10,776 nt of DNA from Pseudolabrys sp. (GCA_026125925.1 JAHCKF010000082.1:1-10776), one strand, 5' to 3'; numbered from the stretch's first letter, positions 1-7,033 are shown. The notes: generated by a model not told the origin, from the letters alone. Program-made: numbers and translations.

Positions 1-339
1 GACATGCGGCGGCAGTTCGAGATAGATGCGGCCGACCGCCATGGCCTGCGCCAGCTTGACCTTGAGTTCGCGCACGCCGCGGCAGCCGACCGAGCGGCTG
101 AAGCGCGTCACGGTCGGTTCGCTGACGCCGGCGCGGCGCGCGAGATCGGCGTTGCTCGAATGCACGGCGAAGTCGACATCGGCGAGCAGCGCCGTCGCCA
201 CGCGCTGCTCGGACGGGCTGAGTGTCGGCCCGATCTGGCGGATCACCGAAATGATGTCGCCGGCGCCGAAGCCGTCGCTGGCGGGTTGCGGCGTCGCGGC
301 CTTTGTCCCGCCGCGAACCTGCTTTGCCGATCCTGTCAT
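1..339 (-). CDS. MurR/RpiR-family transcriptional regulator, N-terminal part (cut by window edge)
   Basis: This is the DNA-binding half of an RpiR-family regulator, read on the minus strand from an ATG at 339-337 and running off the left edge (113 residues seen; the family is usually about 280-300). After a variable tail of about 25 residues comes the RpiR helix-turn-helix domain: LSPSEQRVATALL (about 40-52), then SSNADLARRAGVSEPTVTRF (61-80) and ELKVKLAQ (91-98). The recognition-helix block and the following LAQ closely resemble HexR-type members. The C-terminal SIS sugar-phosphate-binding domain expected from the family lies outside the window, so the effector cannot be judged. An AAGG lies about 6 bases upstream of the ATG. 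It is divergent from the ABC transporter operon, a common placement for a local regulator, and a HexR-like palindrome lies 60 bp upstream. Family assignment is firm; regulation of the transporter is inference. Confidence 0.9.
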   Translation of the reverse strand, partial: MTGSAKQVRGGTKAATPQPASDGFGAGDIISVIRQIGPTLSPSEQRVATALLADVDFAVHSSNADLARRAGVSEPTVTRFSRSVGCRGVRELKVKLAQAMAVGRIYLELPPHV

Positions 340-398
340 CGCCCGCCTTTTCGCCTGCCGAACCACGGTCTTACCCTTCTCTGGATGCACCGCGACGC

Positions 399-413
399 TG
401 TAATAAAATTACG
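399..413. promoter_or_regulatory. Candidate RpiR/HexR-type operator
   Basis: TGTAATAAAATTACG contains a perfect 5-bp inverted repeat (GTAAT/ATTAC, 400-412) around a 3-base AT centre. It resembles the HexR-type operator as I recall it (TGTAAT, three A/T, ATTACA), differing only in the last base. It sits 60 bp from the start of the divergent RpiR-type gene and about 200 bp from the substrate-binding-protein gene, where it could serve autoregulation or control of both. The match is seen in the sequence; binding by this regulator is inferred from family similarity. Confidence 0.5.
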
Positions 414-434
414 AACTCGATCCACCGTGCCCGC

Positions 435-454
435 CGAAAGCCCATAGGCTTTCG
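435..454. promoter_or_regulatory. 8-bp inverted repeat in the divergent control region
   Basis: Perfect arms CGAAAGCC (435-442) and GGCTTTCG (447-454) are separated by CATA. The right arm overlaps the first of two TAGGCTT direct repeats (445-451 and 459-465), spaced 14 bp start to start. No T-run follows, so a terminator is unlikely; an operator for a dimeric regulator fits better. It lies between the divergent starts, 155 bp upstream of the binding-protein gene. No specific regulator is recognised. Confidence 0.4.
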
Positions 455-506
455 AATTTAGGCTTGAACTTTACCACAGGATGTATGTAACTTTCAAACA
501 AAGGAT

Positions 507-512
507 CATAAT
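507..512 (+). promoter_or_regulatory. Possible -10 hexamer of the transporter promoter
   Basis: CATAAT matches the sigma-70 -10 consensus at 5 of 6 positions in the AT-rich part of the divergent region. The best -35 at a usual distance (485-490, ATGTAA, 16-bp spacer) matches only 3 of 6, so the call is weak; an activator or an alphaproteobacterial promoter with a relaxed -35 could explain that. A start near 519 would give an untranslated leader of about 90 bases and would exclude the short reading frame at 511-558. Confidence 0.25.
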
Positions 513-558
513 GATGGTGGAAACAATCGGCGCCGGGCGCACCCGGTGCCACGGATGA
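511..558 (+). CDS. Possible 15-residue leader peptide upstream of the ABC operon
   Basis: A short frame encodes MMVETIGAGRTRCHG and stops at TGA 556-558, 51 bases before the binding-protein start. It is preceded by AAAGG at 500-504 with ideal 6-base spacing, better than for most genes here. Its codons run through the whole hairpin at 529-550, so translating ribosomes would disrupt that structure. It could be a real leader peptide or chance; the peptide resembles no family I know and has no run of one amino acid as in classical attenuators. It can be translated only if transcription starts upstream of about 500, which conflicts with the possible -10 at 507-512. Confidence 0.25.
   Translation: MMVETIGAGRTRCHG
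529..550 (+). other. RNA hairpin in the leader of the ABC operon
   Basis: Arms GGCGCCGGG (529-537) and CCCGGTGCC (542-550) form a 9-bp GC-rich stem with one G-U pair and a CGCA loop. No U-tract follows, so it is not a simple intrinsic terminator. It lies 60 bases before the binding-protein start and inside the possible leader frame. It could stabilise the mRNA, affect ribosome access or pause transcription. The base pairing is visible; any role is inference. Confidence 0.45.
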
Positions 559-596
559 GACAGCACTGCGAAGCCGGTTTGTAGCGTTCCGCAAAA

Positions 597-603
597 GGGG
601 AGG
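597..603 (+). promoter_or_regulatory. Shine-Dalgarno site that decides the binding-protein start
   Basis: GGGGAGG ends directly against the ATG at 604, leaving no spacing, but lies 6 bases before the in-frame ATG at 610. The second ATG is therefore the likely start, shortening the protein by two residues. Confidence 0.75.
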
Positions 604-609
604 ATGACC

Positions 610-2163
610 ATGAAATCCGGAATCGGGCTTTTGGCGCGCGGCGCCGCGGCCATCGTAACGGCATTGTTTCTGAATGCGCAGGCTTCAGTGCCGGCCCAGG
701 CGGCCGGCATGCTGCGGGAGGCCACCATCGGCGAACCGCCGCCGCTCGACACGATGGTGACCACCGCCGACGTCGCCACCGCGATCGGCCGCCACATGTT
801 CGAGACGCTGTACGCCTGGGATTCGCACTACGCGCCGCAGCCGATGCTGGCCGACAGCGACAAGGTCGAGGACGGCGGCAAGACCATCGTCATCAAGCTG
901 CGCGAGGGCGTGCAATTCCATAACGGCAAGGAAATGACCGCCAAGGACGTCGTCGCCTCGATGCAGCGCTGGGGCAAGTTCGGCGCCCGCGGCAAGCTGC
1001 TGATGGCGAGCGCGACCGCGGTCGAAGCCACCGGCAAATACGAGGTGACGCTGAAGCTGTCGGCGCCGAACGGCGCCTGGAAGAACCTGCTGTCGGACGT
1101 CAATGGCGGTCTCGTGATCTGGCCGGAGGAAATCGCCTCGAAGGCGACCGGGCAGCCGATCGAGCAGAAGGACTACATCGGCACCGGACCGTACAAGTTC
1201 AAGGAATGGCGGCCGAACCGCTATGTCGAGTTGGAGAAGTTCGCCGGCTACAAGCCGCGCAAGGAAAAGGGCGATGGCTTTGCCGGCGCCCGCGTCGCGA
1301 ATTTCGACACCATCCGCTTCATTCCGGTGCCGGATGTCGGCACCCGCGTCAGCGGTGTGCAGGCCGGCGACTACGATTACGCCGAGATGATCTCGGGCGA
1401 CCTCTACGACTCGCTGAGCAAGGACAAGTCGGTCCAGGTGCAGCGCACCAACGCGCCGATCTTCGGGCTTTTCTTCATGAACTCGAAGGAAGGCATCCTG
1501 AAGGACAATTACAAGCTGCGCCGCGCCATCCAGACGGCGCTGGACAAGTCGCAGGCCCTGCGTGTCGCCTTCGGCCCGCAGGATCTGTGGAAGGCGGAAG
1601 GCTCGATCGTCCCTAAGGGCACGCCCTGGTATTCGACCGCGGGAATCGAAGCCTACAGCCCACACGACGCCAAGAAAGCCAAGGAACTGGCGAAGGAAGC
1701 CGGCTACACCGGCCAGCCGATCCGCCTCTTGGTCTCGACCAACTATCAGGCGCATTACGACGAGGCCGCGGTGTTTACGCGGCAACTGGCGGACGCCGGC
1801 ATCAATGTGCAGATGAACGTTGTCGACTGGGCGACGCTGCTGAAGATGCGCGGCCAGCCCGAGCAGTGGGACATCTTCGTCACCCACCACTCGTTCTTCC
1901 CCGATCCGATCCTGTTCACCTTCCTCAACGCCAGCTATCCGGGCTGGTGGGATTCGCCGGAGATCCAGAAACTGCGTGGCGAATTGGTGAACTCGTCCGA
2001 TCCGGCCGCGCGCAAGGCGACCTGGGACAAGATCCAGGCCCTCATCTACGAGCAGGTGCCGGTGATGAAGGTCGGCGATGCCTACACCTACGACATCGCC
2101 TCGCCGAAGCTGAAGGACCTCAATCCGAACGGCCCCGCTTTCTGGAACGTCTCCACCAAGTAG
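610..2163 (+). CDS. ABC transporter periplasmic substrate-binding protein, family 5 (Dpp/Opp type)
   Basis: The protein (517 residues from ATG 610) should capture a solute in the periplasm and deliver it to the permeases encoded downstream. It begins with a Sec signal peptide: K/R near the start, a hydrophobic stretch around residues 11-22, and a likely cleavage site after AQA near 29-31. No lipobox cysteine is present, so it should be a free periplasmic protein. Family-5 hallmarks follow: LREGVQFHNGKEMTAKDV at 97-114 and GTGPYKFKEW at 191-200. The length is typical. It is the first gene of the operon and is followed by a 93-bp gap with a hairpin, as often seen where the binding protein is made in excess. 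Substrates in this family range from di- and oligopeptides to glutathione, opines and nickel; I cannot choose among them. An ATG six bases earlier has no usable ribosome-site spacing. Confidence 0.93.
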   Translation: MKSGIGLLARGAAAIVTALFLNAQASVPAQAAGMLREATIGEPPPLDTMVTTADVATAIGRHMFETLYAWDSHYAPQPMLADSDKVEDGGKTIVIKLREGVQFHNGKEMTAKDVVASMQRWGKFGARGKLLMASATAVEATGKYEVTLKLSAPNGAWKNLLSDVNGGLVIWPEEIASKATGQPIEQKDYIGTGPYKFKEWRPNRYVELEKFAGYKPRKEKGDGFAGARVANFDTIRFIPVPDVGTRVSGVQAGDYDYAEMISGDLYDSLSKDKSVQVQRTNAPIFGLFFMNSKEGILKDNYKLRRAIQTALDKSQALRVAFGPQDLWKAEGSIVPKGTPWYSTAGIEAYSPHDAKKAKELAKEAGYTGQPIRLLVSTNYQAHYDEAAVFTRQLADAGINVQMNVVDWATLLKMRGQPEQWDIFVTHHSFFPDPILFTFLNASYPGWWDSPEIQKLRGELVNSSDPAARKATWDKIQALIYEQVPVMKVGDAYTYDIASPKLKDLNPNGPAFWNVSTK

Positions 2164-2181
2164 GCCGTCCGATGCTAATCG

Positions 2182-2217
2182 CGGCGGTTCGGGCCCGACA
2201 CGGCGCCTGAACCGCCG
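2182..2217 (+). other. Intercistronic hairpin after the substrate-binding-protein gene
   Basis: A 13-bp stem (2182-2194 with 2205-2217, one G-U pair) closes a 10-base loop, starting 18 bases after the stop codon. No T-run follows, so full termination is not expected. Such hairpins between binding-protein and permease genes are known to block 3' exonucleases and raise binding-protein output; here that role is inferred from structure and position. Partial attenuation of the downstream genes is an alternative. Confidence 0.6.
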
Positions 2218-2256
2218 GTCGCATTGGCGTCGTCGCGGATCACCCGGCAGGTTTGA

Positions 2257-3201
2257 ATGTGGTCTTATGCACTGAAGCGGGCAGGGGCGACACTGGTGAC
2301 GCTCTGGGCGGCGTCGGTGATCATCTTCGCCTTCATCCATCTCATTCCCGGCGACCCGATCTACGTGCTGCTCGGCGACACCGCGACGCCGGACCAGGTG
2401 GACCGGCTGCGCCGCGAACTCGGCCTCGATGAGCCGATCGTCGTGCAGTATCTGCAATGGGCCGGCCATGCGCTGCGCGGCGATCTCGGCCAGTCGATCT
2501 TCTTTCAGGCGCCCGTTACCCGGGTGATCGCCGACGGCGCCGAGACCAGCATTCTGCTGGCGACGATGACAATGATTTGGGTCGTGCTGATCGGCGTGCC
2601 GATCGGCACCATCGCCGCGGTGCGCCACGGCACCTTTATCGATCAGGGTCTGTCCGGCGTCGCCATGTTCTTTGCCTCGGTGCCGACCTTCTGGGTCGGG
2701 CTCTATCTCATTCTCATCTTCGCGGCGACGCTCGGCTGGCTGCCGAGTTCGGGCTATCCGTCGATCTTCGAAGGCGGTCCCGCCAATCTGCGCTATCTCA
2801 TCTTGCCGAGCCTGACGCTGGCGGCGCCGAACGCGGCGCTGATCCTGCGCCTGACGCGCGCCAGCATGCTCGACGTCTCGCGCGAGGATTATGTGCGCAC
2901 CGCGCGCGCCAAAGGCATCCGGCCGTGGCAGGTGGTGTGGCGGCACATCCTGCGCAACGCGCTGCTCACCGTGGTCTCGGCCTTCGGTTTCACTTTCGCC
3001 GCGCTGATGTCGGAGGCGGTGGTCACCGAGACCGTGTTCGCGCTGCCCGGCATCGGCCGCCTCGTCGTGCAGTCGATCCTGCGCCGCGATTATCCGGTGA
3101 TCCAGGGCATCATCCTCGTCATCGTCGTGCTCTATCTCGTCATCAACCTGCTGGTCGATCTCGCCTACCGCCTGCTCGATCCGAGGGTGGAATTGCAATG
3201 A
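2257..3201 (+). CDS. ABC transporter permease, DppB/OppB type
   Basis: This is one of two inner-membrane subunits forming the translocation channel. The 314-residue length suits the family. It has the N-terminal pattern of the class: a first membrane helix at about 9-30 followed by IPGDP (30-34). Further hydrophobic segments fall near 98-121, 134-160, 178-198, 236-258 and 281-305, giving about six helices. The EAA coupling loop that contacts the ATPases is at about 211-233 (DYVRTARAKGI then HILRNAL). FALPGIGRLV (261-270) is a typical C-terminal block. The gene starts 93 bp after the binding-protein stop, and its TGA overlaps the next ATG by 4 bp, implying translational coupling. Substrate is unknown. 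Confidence 0.93.
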   Translation: MWSYALKRAGATLVTLWAASVIIFAFIHLIPGDPIYVLLGDTATPDQVDRLRRELGLDEPIVVQYLQWAGHALRGDLGQSIFFQAPVTRVIADGAETSILLATMTMIWVVLIGVPIGTIAAVRHGTFIDQGLSGVAMFFASVPTFWVGLYLILIFAATLGWLPSSGYPSIFEGGPANLRYLILPSLTLAAPNAALILRLTRASMLDVSREDYVRTARAKGIRPWQVVWRHILRNALLTVVSAFGFTFAALMSEAVVTETVFALPGIGRLVVQSILRRDYPVIQGIILVIVVLYLVINLLVDLAYRLLDPRVELQ

Positions 3202-4058
3202 ATCGCGACGGCATCACCCTGTGGCTGACGCCGTTCCTCGCGCGGCCGATCGCGCTCGTTGGGCTGTGCGTTCTGCTCGCGATGGTCATCGCCGCCGTGT
3301 TCGCGCCGTGGCTGGCGCCGCACGATCCCTACGCCATCGATCCGATCGCGCGGCTGACGCCGCCGAACGCCGCGCACTGGTTCGGCACCGACCAGTTCGG
3401 CCGCGATACCCTGTCGCGCGCCATCTATTCGGCGCGTATGGCGCTGCTGATCGGCGCCGGCGTGGTGTTCTTCGCGCTGATCACAGGCATTCCCGTCGGC
3501 GTGCTGTCGGCGCTGTTCCCGCGGCTCGGCCATGTGCTGATGCGCCTCGTCGACGTGCTGATGGCGTTTCCGTCGCTGCTCCTGGCGCTCGGGCTGATCG
3601 TCATCCTTGGGCCGAGCGTCGCCAATTCGATCATCGCCATCGGCGCCGGCTTCATGACGACGACGACGCGCATCATCTACGGCCTGACCTTGCGGCTGCG
3701 CGCCGAGACCTATGTCGAGGCGGCGCGCAGCATGGGCTCCGGCACCGGCTGGCTGATCGTCAAACACATCCTCCCCAACCTCATCTCGCCGCTCCTCGTG
3801 CAGGCGAGCTTCGTCTTCGCCTTCGCCCAGTTGGGGGCTGCCTCGCTTGACTTTCTCGGCCTCGGCGCGCCGCCCGATATTCCAAGCTGGGGCAACATGC
3901 TCGCCGAATCGCGCACCTTCATCACCCGCGCGCCGTGGTTGCTGTTCTTTCCCGGCATGATGATCGTGCTGACGGCATTCTCGCTCAATCTCGTCGGCGA
4001 CGCCTTGCGCGACCGGCTCGACCCGCGTTTCCGCGGTGTCTTCCGCGGCGAGGGTTAG
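3198..4058 (+). CDS. ABC transporter permease, DppC/OppC type
   Basis: This is the second channel-forming subunit (286 residues), partner of the DppB-type permease. The start is the ATG at 3198, in an ATGA overlap with the preceding stop and about 7 bases after GGTGG; the frame stays open further upstream, but that part is only a shadow of the preceding permease gene. The first membrane helix is at about 18-38, followed by the DppC signature APHDP (39-43) and HWFGTDQFGRD (60-70). The EAA loop spans about 171-194 (TYVEAARSMG then KHILPN), and SLDFLGLGAPP (216-226) with WGNML is typical of the C-terminal part. Length and motifs are normal, with no sign of decay. Confidence 0.93.
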   Translation: MNRDGITLWLTPFLARPIALVGLCVLLAMVIAAVFAPWLAPHDPYAIDPIARLTPPNAAHWFGTDQFGRDTLSRAIYSARMALLIGAGVVFFALITGIPVGVLSALFPRLGHVLMRLVDVLMAFPSLLLALGLIVILGPSVANSIIAIGAGFMTTTTRIIYGLTLRLRAETYVEAARSMGSGTGWLIVKHILPNLISPLLVQASFVFAFAQLGAASLDFLGLGAPPDIPSWGNMLAESRTFITRAPWLLFFPGMMIVLTAFSLNLVGDALRDRLDPRFRGVFRGEG

Positions 4059-4061
4059 ACG

Positions 4062-5036
4062 ATGCTATCGGTCCGCGATCTCACGGTTTCCATCGGCTCG
4101 GATACGGCGCCGGTCGATATCGTCTCCGGCGTGTCGTTTGATATCGGCAAGGGCGAGATTCTCGGCCTGGTCGGCGAGAGCGGCTGCGGCAAGAGCATGA
4201 CGTCGCTGGCGGTGATGGGCCTTTTGCCGCAGCCGGGGCCGCGCATCCGCGGCGGACGCATCGATCTTGCCGGCGCCGACGTCACGCAGTTGCAGCCGTG
4301 GCAGCGCGTCGAAGACGGCCATGGTCGCATCGCCATGATCTTCCAGGAGCCGATGACCTCGCTCAATCCGGTGCGCCGCATCGGCGACCAGATTGCCGAG
4401 GCGGTGCGCGTGCACGACGGCACATCGGGCGCGGCGGCGCAGGCCCGGGCGCGCGAACTGCTGGAGCTGGTGCGCATCCCGGATGCCGCCTTGCAGCTCT
4501 CGGCCTATCCGCATCAACTCTCTGGCGGCCAGCGCCAGCGCATCATGATTGCCATTGCGCTCGCCTGCCGGCCGCAGGTGCTGATCGCCGACGAGCCGAC
4601 GACGGCGCTCGACGTCACCATCCAGATCCAGATCCTCGGCCTGCTGCGCGAACTGTGCAACCGGCTCGACATGTCGGTGCTGTTCATCACCCACGACATG
4701 GGCGTGATCGCGCAACTCGCCGACCGCGTCGCCGTAATGTATGGCGGCCGCATCGTCGAGACCGCCGATGTCGGCGCGCTGTTCAACGCGCCGCGCCACC
4801 ACTACACCCGCGGCCTGATGGCCTGCATGCCGGTGCGCAATCTCGGCGCACGCCGCCTGCCGACCATTCCAGGGCAGGCGCCGCGCCCCGGCGCGATCAG
4901 AACCGGCTGCGTGTTCGGGCCGCGCTGCCCGGCGGTGCAGGATGTCTGCCTCGCCGCCGCTCCGCCGCGGATCGTCCTAAGCGAAGGCCACGAGGCGCTG
5001 TGCGCCTTCCCGCTGCAAGGTGGGAGACCGCTATGA
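4062..5036 (+). CDS. ABC transporter ATP-binding protein, DppD/OppD type
   Basis: This cytoplasmic ATPase (324 residues) powers import together with the next gene product. All nucleotide-binding motifs are intact: Walker A GESGCGKS (38-45), Q-loop Gln95, signature LSGGQ (153-157), Walker B VLIADE (173-178) and H-loop His211. The C-terminal oligopeptide-transporter extension carries CVFGPRC and two further cysteines; a similar cysteine set is reported to hold an iron-sulfur cluster in a mycobacterial Dpp importer (from memory), so the same is possible here. The gene starts 3 bp after the DppC-type stop and ends in an ATGA overlap with the second ATPase. As in other Dpp/Opp systems the two ATPases should form a heterodimer. 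Confidence 0.94.
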   Translation: MLSVRDLTVSIGSDTAPVDIVSGVSFDIGKGEILGLVGESGCGKSMTSLAVMGLLPQPGPRIRGGRIDLAGADVTQLQPWQRVEDGHGRIAMIFQEPMTSLNPVRRIGDQIAEAVRVHDGTSGAAAQARARELLELVRIPDAALQLSAYPHQLSGGQRQRIMIAIALACRPQVLIADEPTTALDVTIQIQILGLLRELCNRLDMSVLFITHDMGVIAQLADRVAVMYGGRIVETADVGALFNAPRHHYTRGLMACMPVRNLGARRLPTIPGQAPRPGAIRTGCVFGPRCPAVQDVCLAAAPPRIVLSEGHEALCAFPLQGGRPL

Positions 5037-5995
5037 ATGCCACGATTCTCGACGTGCGCGATCTCAAGACCTCGTTCAACGTCAAGCGCGCCGGCCGCAA
5101 ATACCGGGTCAAGGCGGTCGATGGCGTATCGTTGTCGCTCGCGGCCGGTGAGGTGCTCGGCATCGTCGGCGAGTCCGGCTGCGGCAAGACCACGGTAGGC
5201 CGTTCCATCGTGCGCCTGGTGCAGCCCGACAGCGGCGCCATTCAATTCAAGGGTGCCGATGTGCTGAGCGCTCGCGGCCAAGCGCTGCGCGAGATGCGGC
5301 TCAATCTGCGGATGGTGTTCCAGGATCCTTATGCTTCGCTCAATCCGCGCCGTTCCATCGGCGACTCGGTGGCCGAAGCCGGCGACATCAACGAGGTCTT
5401 CAAGAGCCGCGCCGATCGCGCGGCGCGCATCGCCGAGACTTTGAGCGCGGTCGGTCTCGAGCCGTCTTTTGCCACGCGCTACCCGCATGAGCTCAGCGGC
5501 GGCCAGCGTCAGCGCGCCGGCATCGCCCGCGCCATTCTGCCGGCGCCAGCCATCATCATTGCCGACGAGCCGGTGTCGGCGCTCGACGTCTCGGTACAGG
5601 CCCAAGTGCTCAATTTGATGATGGACCTGCGCGAGCGGCTCGGCCTGTCGATGCTGTTCATCTCGCACGACATCGGCGTCATCGGCCAGATCAGCGACCG
5701 CGTCGCCGTGATGTACATGGGCCGCGTCGTCGAAGTCTCGGACGCGCGCACTATCCTCGATCGCGCCGCACACCCTTATACGCGCGCATTGATGGCGGCG
5801 GTGCCCAAGCCCGATCCGTCGCAGCGCATTGCCGGCGCCATCGAGACCGGCGAGCCGCCGAGTCAGTTCACGCGGCCTGCGGGTTGCGCCTATGCCGCGC
5901 GCTGTCCGCTGGCCAGCGAGCGTTGCCGCGTCGAGGTGCCCGAACTGCGGCCGCTCGCTGCCGACAACAGGCTCGCCGCCTGCCACAATCTGTAA
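5033..5995 (+). CDS. ABC transporter ATP-binding protein, DppF/OppF type
   Basis: This is the second ATPase of the importer (320 residues), starting at the ATG at 5033 in a 4-bp overlap with the preceding gene. Motifs are complete: Walker A GESGCGKT (46-53), Q-loop Gln97, signature LSGGQ (154-158), Walker B IIIADE (174-179) and H-loop His212. An insertion before Walker A (FNVKRAGRKYRVKAVDGVS) and FQDPYASLNPR after the Q-loop identify the F rather than the D type. The C-terminal extension has CAYAARC plus further cysteines, matching the pattern in its partner. It is the last gene of the operon and converges on folD with 6 bp between stop codons. Confidence 0.94.
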   Translation: MNATILDVRDLKTSFNVKRAGRKYRVKAVDGVSLSLAAGEVLGIVGESGCGKTTVGRSIVRLVQPDSGAIQFKGADVLSARGQALREMRLNLRMVFQDPYASLNPRRSIGDSVAEAGDINEVFKSRADRAARIAETLSAVGLEPSFATRYPHELSGGQRQRAGIARAILPAPAIIIADEPVSALDVSVQAQVLNLMMDLRERLGLSMLFISHDIGVIGQISDRVAVMYMGRVVEVSDARTILDRAAHPYTRALMAAVPKPDPSQRIAGAIETGEPPSQFTRPAGCAYAARCPLASERCRVEVPELRPLAADNRLAACHNL

Positions 5996-6011
5996 CGTGC
6001 CTCAGGCGGCG
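5974..6011. terminator. Hairpin bridging the stop codons of two convergent genes
   Basis: Perfect 9-bp arms CGCCGCCTG (5974-5982) and CAGGCGGCG (6003-6011) enclose a 20-base loop with an extra CAC/GTG pairing inside. The structure covers the TAA of the ABC operon and the TGA of folD and reads as a hairpin on both strands. No T-run follows in either direction, so it is not a canonical intrinsic terminator. It may protect 3' ends or slow polymerase. The arms lie in coding sequence, so GC-rich codons may account for part of the match. Confidence 0.4.
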
Positions 6012-6874
6012 GTGCGCTTCGCCGAGGCCAGCCGCCGCTCGGCCGAGCCGATGGTGTTGGCGAGCAGCATGGTGATGGTCATCGGGCCGACGCCGCCCGG
6101 CACCGGCGTGATCAGCGAGGCCTTTTGCGACACGCCGGCGAAATCGACGTCGCCGACCAGTTTGCCGTTGGGCAGGCGGTTGATGCCGACGTCGATGACG
6201 ACGGCGCCGGTCTTCACCATCTGCGGCACGATCAGGTTCGGCTTGCCGGCGGCGACGACGAGGATGTCGGCGAGAATGGTAAACTGCGCGAGGTCGCGCG
6301 TCTTGGCGTGGCAGATGCACACGGTGGCCTCGCGCTGCATCAGCATCAGAGCCATCGGCTTGCCGACGATGTTGCTGGCGCCGACCACGACGACGTTCTT
6401 GCCTTCGATCTCGACGCCCTCATGTTCCAGCAGCTTGACCACGCCATAAGGCGTGCAGGGCGGAAACACAGTTTCGCCGATGACGAGGCCGCCGACATTG
6501 TAGAGGTGGAAGCCGTCGACATCCTTTTCCGCCGAGATCGCCTGCAGCAGCAGCGGGATCGGAAAATGCGGCGGCAGCGGGAGCTGAACCAGAATGCCGT
6601 GCACCGCGGGGTCGGCATTCAGTTCGTGAATGCAGGACAGCACCTCGGCCGGATCGACGTCGGCAGCAAAATCGAAGCGCGACGACCGGATGCCGACCTC
6701 GTGACAGGCACGGATCTTGTTGCGGACATAGACCGCGGAGGCGGCGTTGTTGCCGACCATGATCACGGCGAGACCGGGTTGTTGCCCGGCTGCAGTCAAC
6801 CGGCTGGCGCGCTCCTTCAGCTCGGTGCGGATCTTGGCGGCGACGGCGATGCCGTCGACGAGTTTGGCAGTCAT
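6002..6874 (-). CDS. folD: Bifunctional methylenetetrahydrofolate dehydrogenase / methenyltetrahydrofolate cyclohydrolase
   Basis: FolD interconverts 5,10-methylene-, 5,10-methenyl- and 10-formyl-tetrahydrofolate with NADP, supplying one-carbon units for purines, formyl-Met-tRNA and other uses in the cytoplasm. The 290-residue protein has the family blocks: ASAVYVRNK with Tyr49 and catalytic Lys53, VHGILVQLPLP (91-101), KDVDGFH (117-123), the Rossmann motif VVVGASNIVGKP (162-173) and the C-terminal PGGVGPMTITMLLANT (259-274). The start is the ATG at 6874-6872, 8 bases after AAGG; the frame is open further upstream, but that 42-residue extension has no family similarity. The next minus-strand gene upstream is 159 bp away, so folD may have its own promoter. 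Whether it is the only folD copy in the genome cannot be judged here. Confidence 0.96.
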   Translation of the reverse strand: MTAKLVDGIAVAAKIRTELKERASRLTAAGQQPGLAVIMVGNNAASAVYVRNKIRACHEVGIRSSRFDFAADVDPAEVLSCIHELNADPAVHGILVQLPLPPHFPIPLLLQAISAEKDVDGFHLYNVGGLVIGETVFPPCTPYGVVKLLEHEGVEIEGKNVVVVGASNIVGKPMALMLMQREATVCICHAKTRDLAQFTILADILVVAAGKPNLIVPQMVKTGAVVIDVGINRLPNGKLVGDVDFAGVSQKASLITPVPGGVGPMTITMLLANTIGSAERRLASAKRTAA

Positions 6875-7002
6875 GGTGTTGGCCTTGTTGGTCGAGCGGC
6901 GCGGGGCCCCTGGCGCGTCTGGTAGCCAAGACCGCGCGCCAACGCAATTCATCAGGCGGCATGACGGCGTTGTTGCCGAATTGCCCATCGGCCGGCTCAT
7001 CC

Positions 7003-7019
7003 CGGCCCACGGTGGGCCG
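7003..7019. terminator. Small hairpin downstream of the flavin-reductase-like gene
   Basis: CGGCCCA (7003-7009) and TGGGCCG (7013-7019) form a 7-bp GC-rich stem with a 3-base loop, 15 bp past the stop of the minus-strand flavin-reductase-like gene. No T-run follows on the minus strand, so rho-independent termination is doubtful. The rest of the 159-bp gap 6875-7033 shows no other structure I can identify. Confidence 0.3.
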
Positions 7020-7033
7020 CCATTGGGCGGCGA

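Noticed and set aside
4..447. Plus-strand frame at the left edge
   Set aside because: It is antisense to a clear RpiR helix-turn-helix domain and lacks any recognisable pattern.
2457..3197. Upstream extension of the DppC-type permease frame
   Set aside because: The extension is low-complexity shadow of the DppB-type gene; the permease N-terminus and an ATGA-coupled start lie at 3198.
685..3198. Very long minus-strand open frame (837 codons) opposite the binding-protein and DppB-type genes
   Set aside because: Its translation is rich in R, D, H and G with no family pattern, while the opposite strand encodes clear ABC components. It is the antisense shadow expected in high-GC codon usage.
4298..5032. 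Upstream extension of the DppF-type ATPase, which would look like a long fusion
   Set aside because: The added part is an arginine/alanine-rich shadow of the first ATPase gene; the ATPase begins at 5033 with normal family sequence.
6875..7000. N-terminal extension of FolD
   Set aside because: The 42 extra residues do not resemble FolD and the ATG at 6874 has an AAGG at good spacing.
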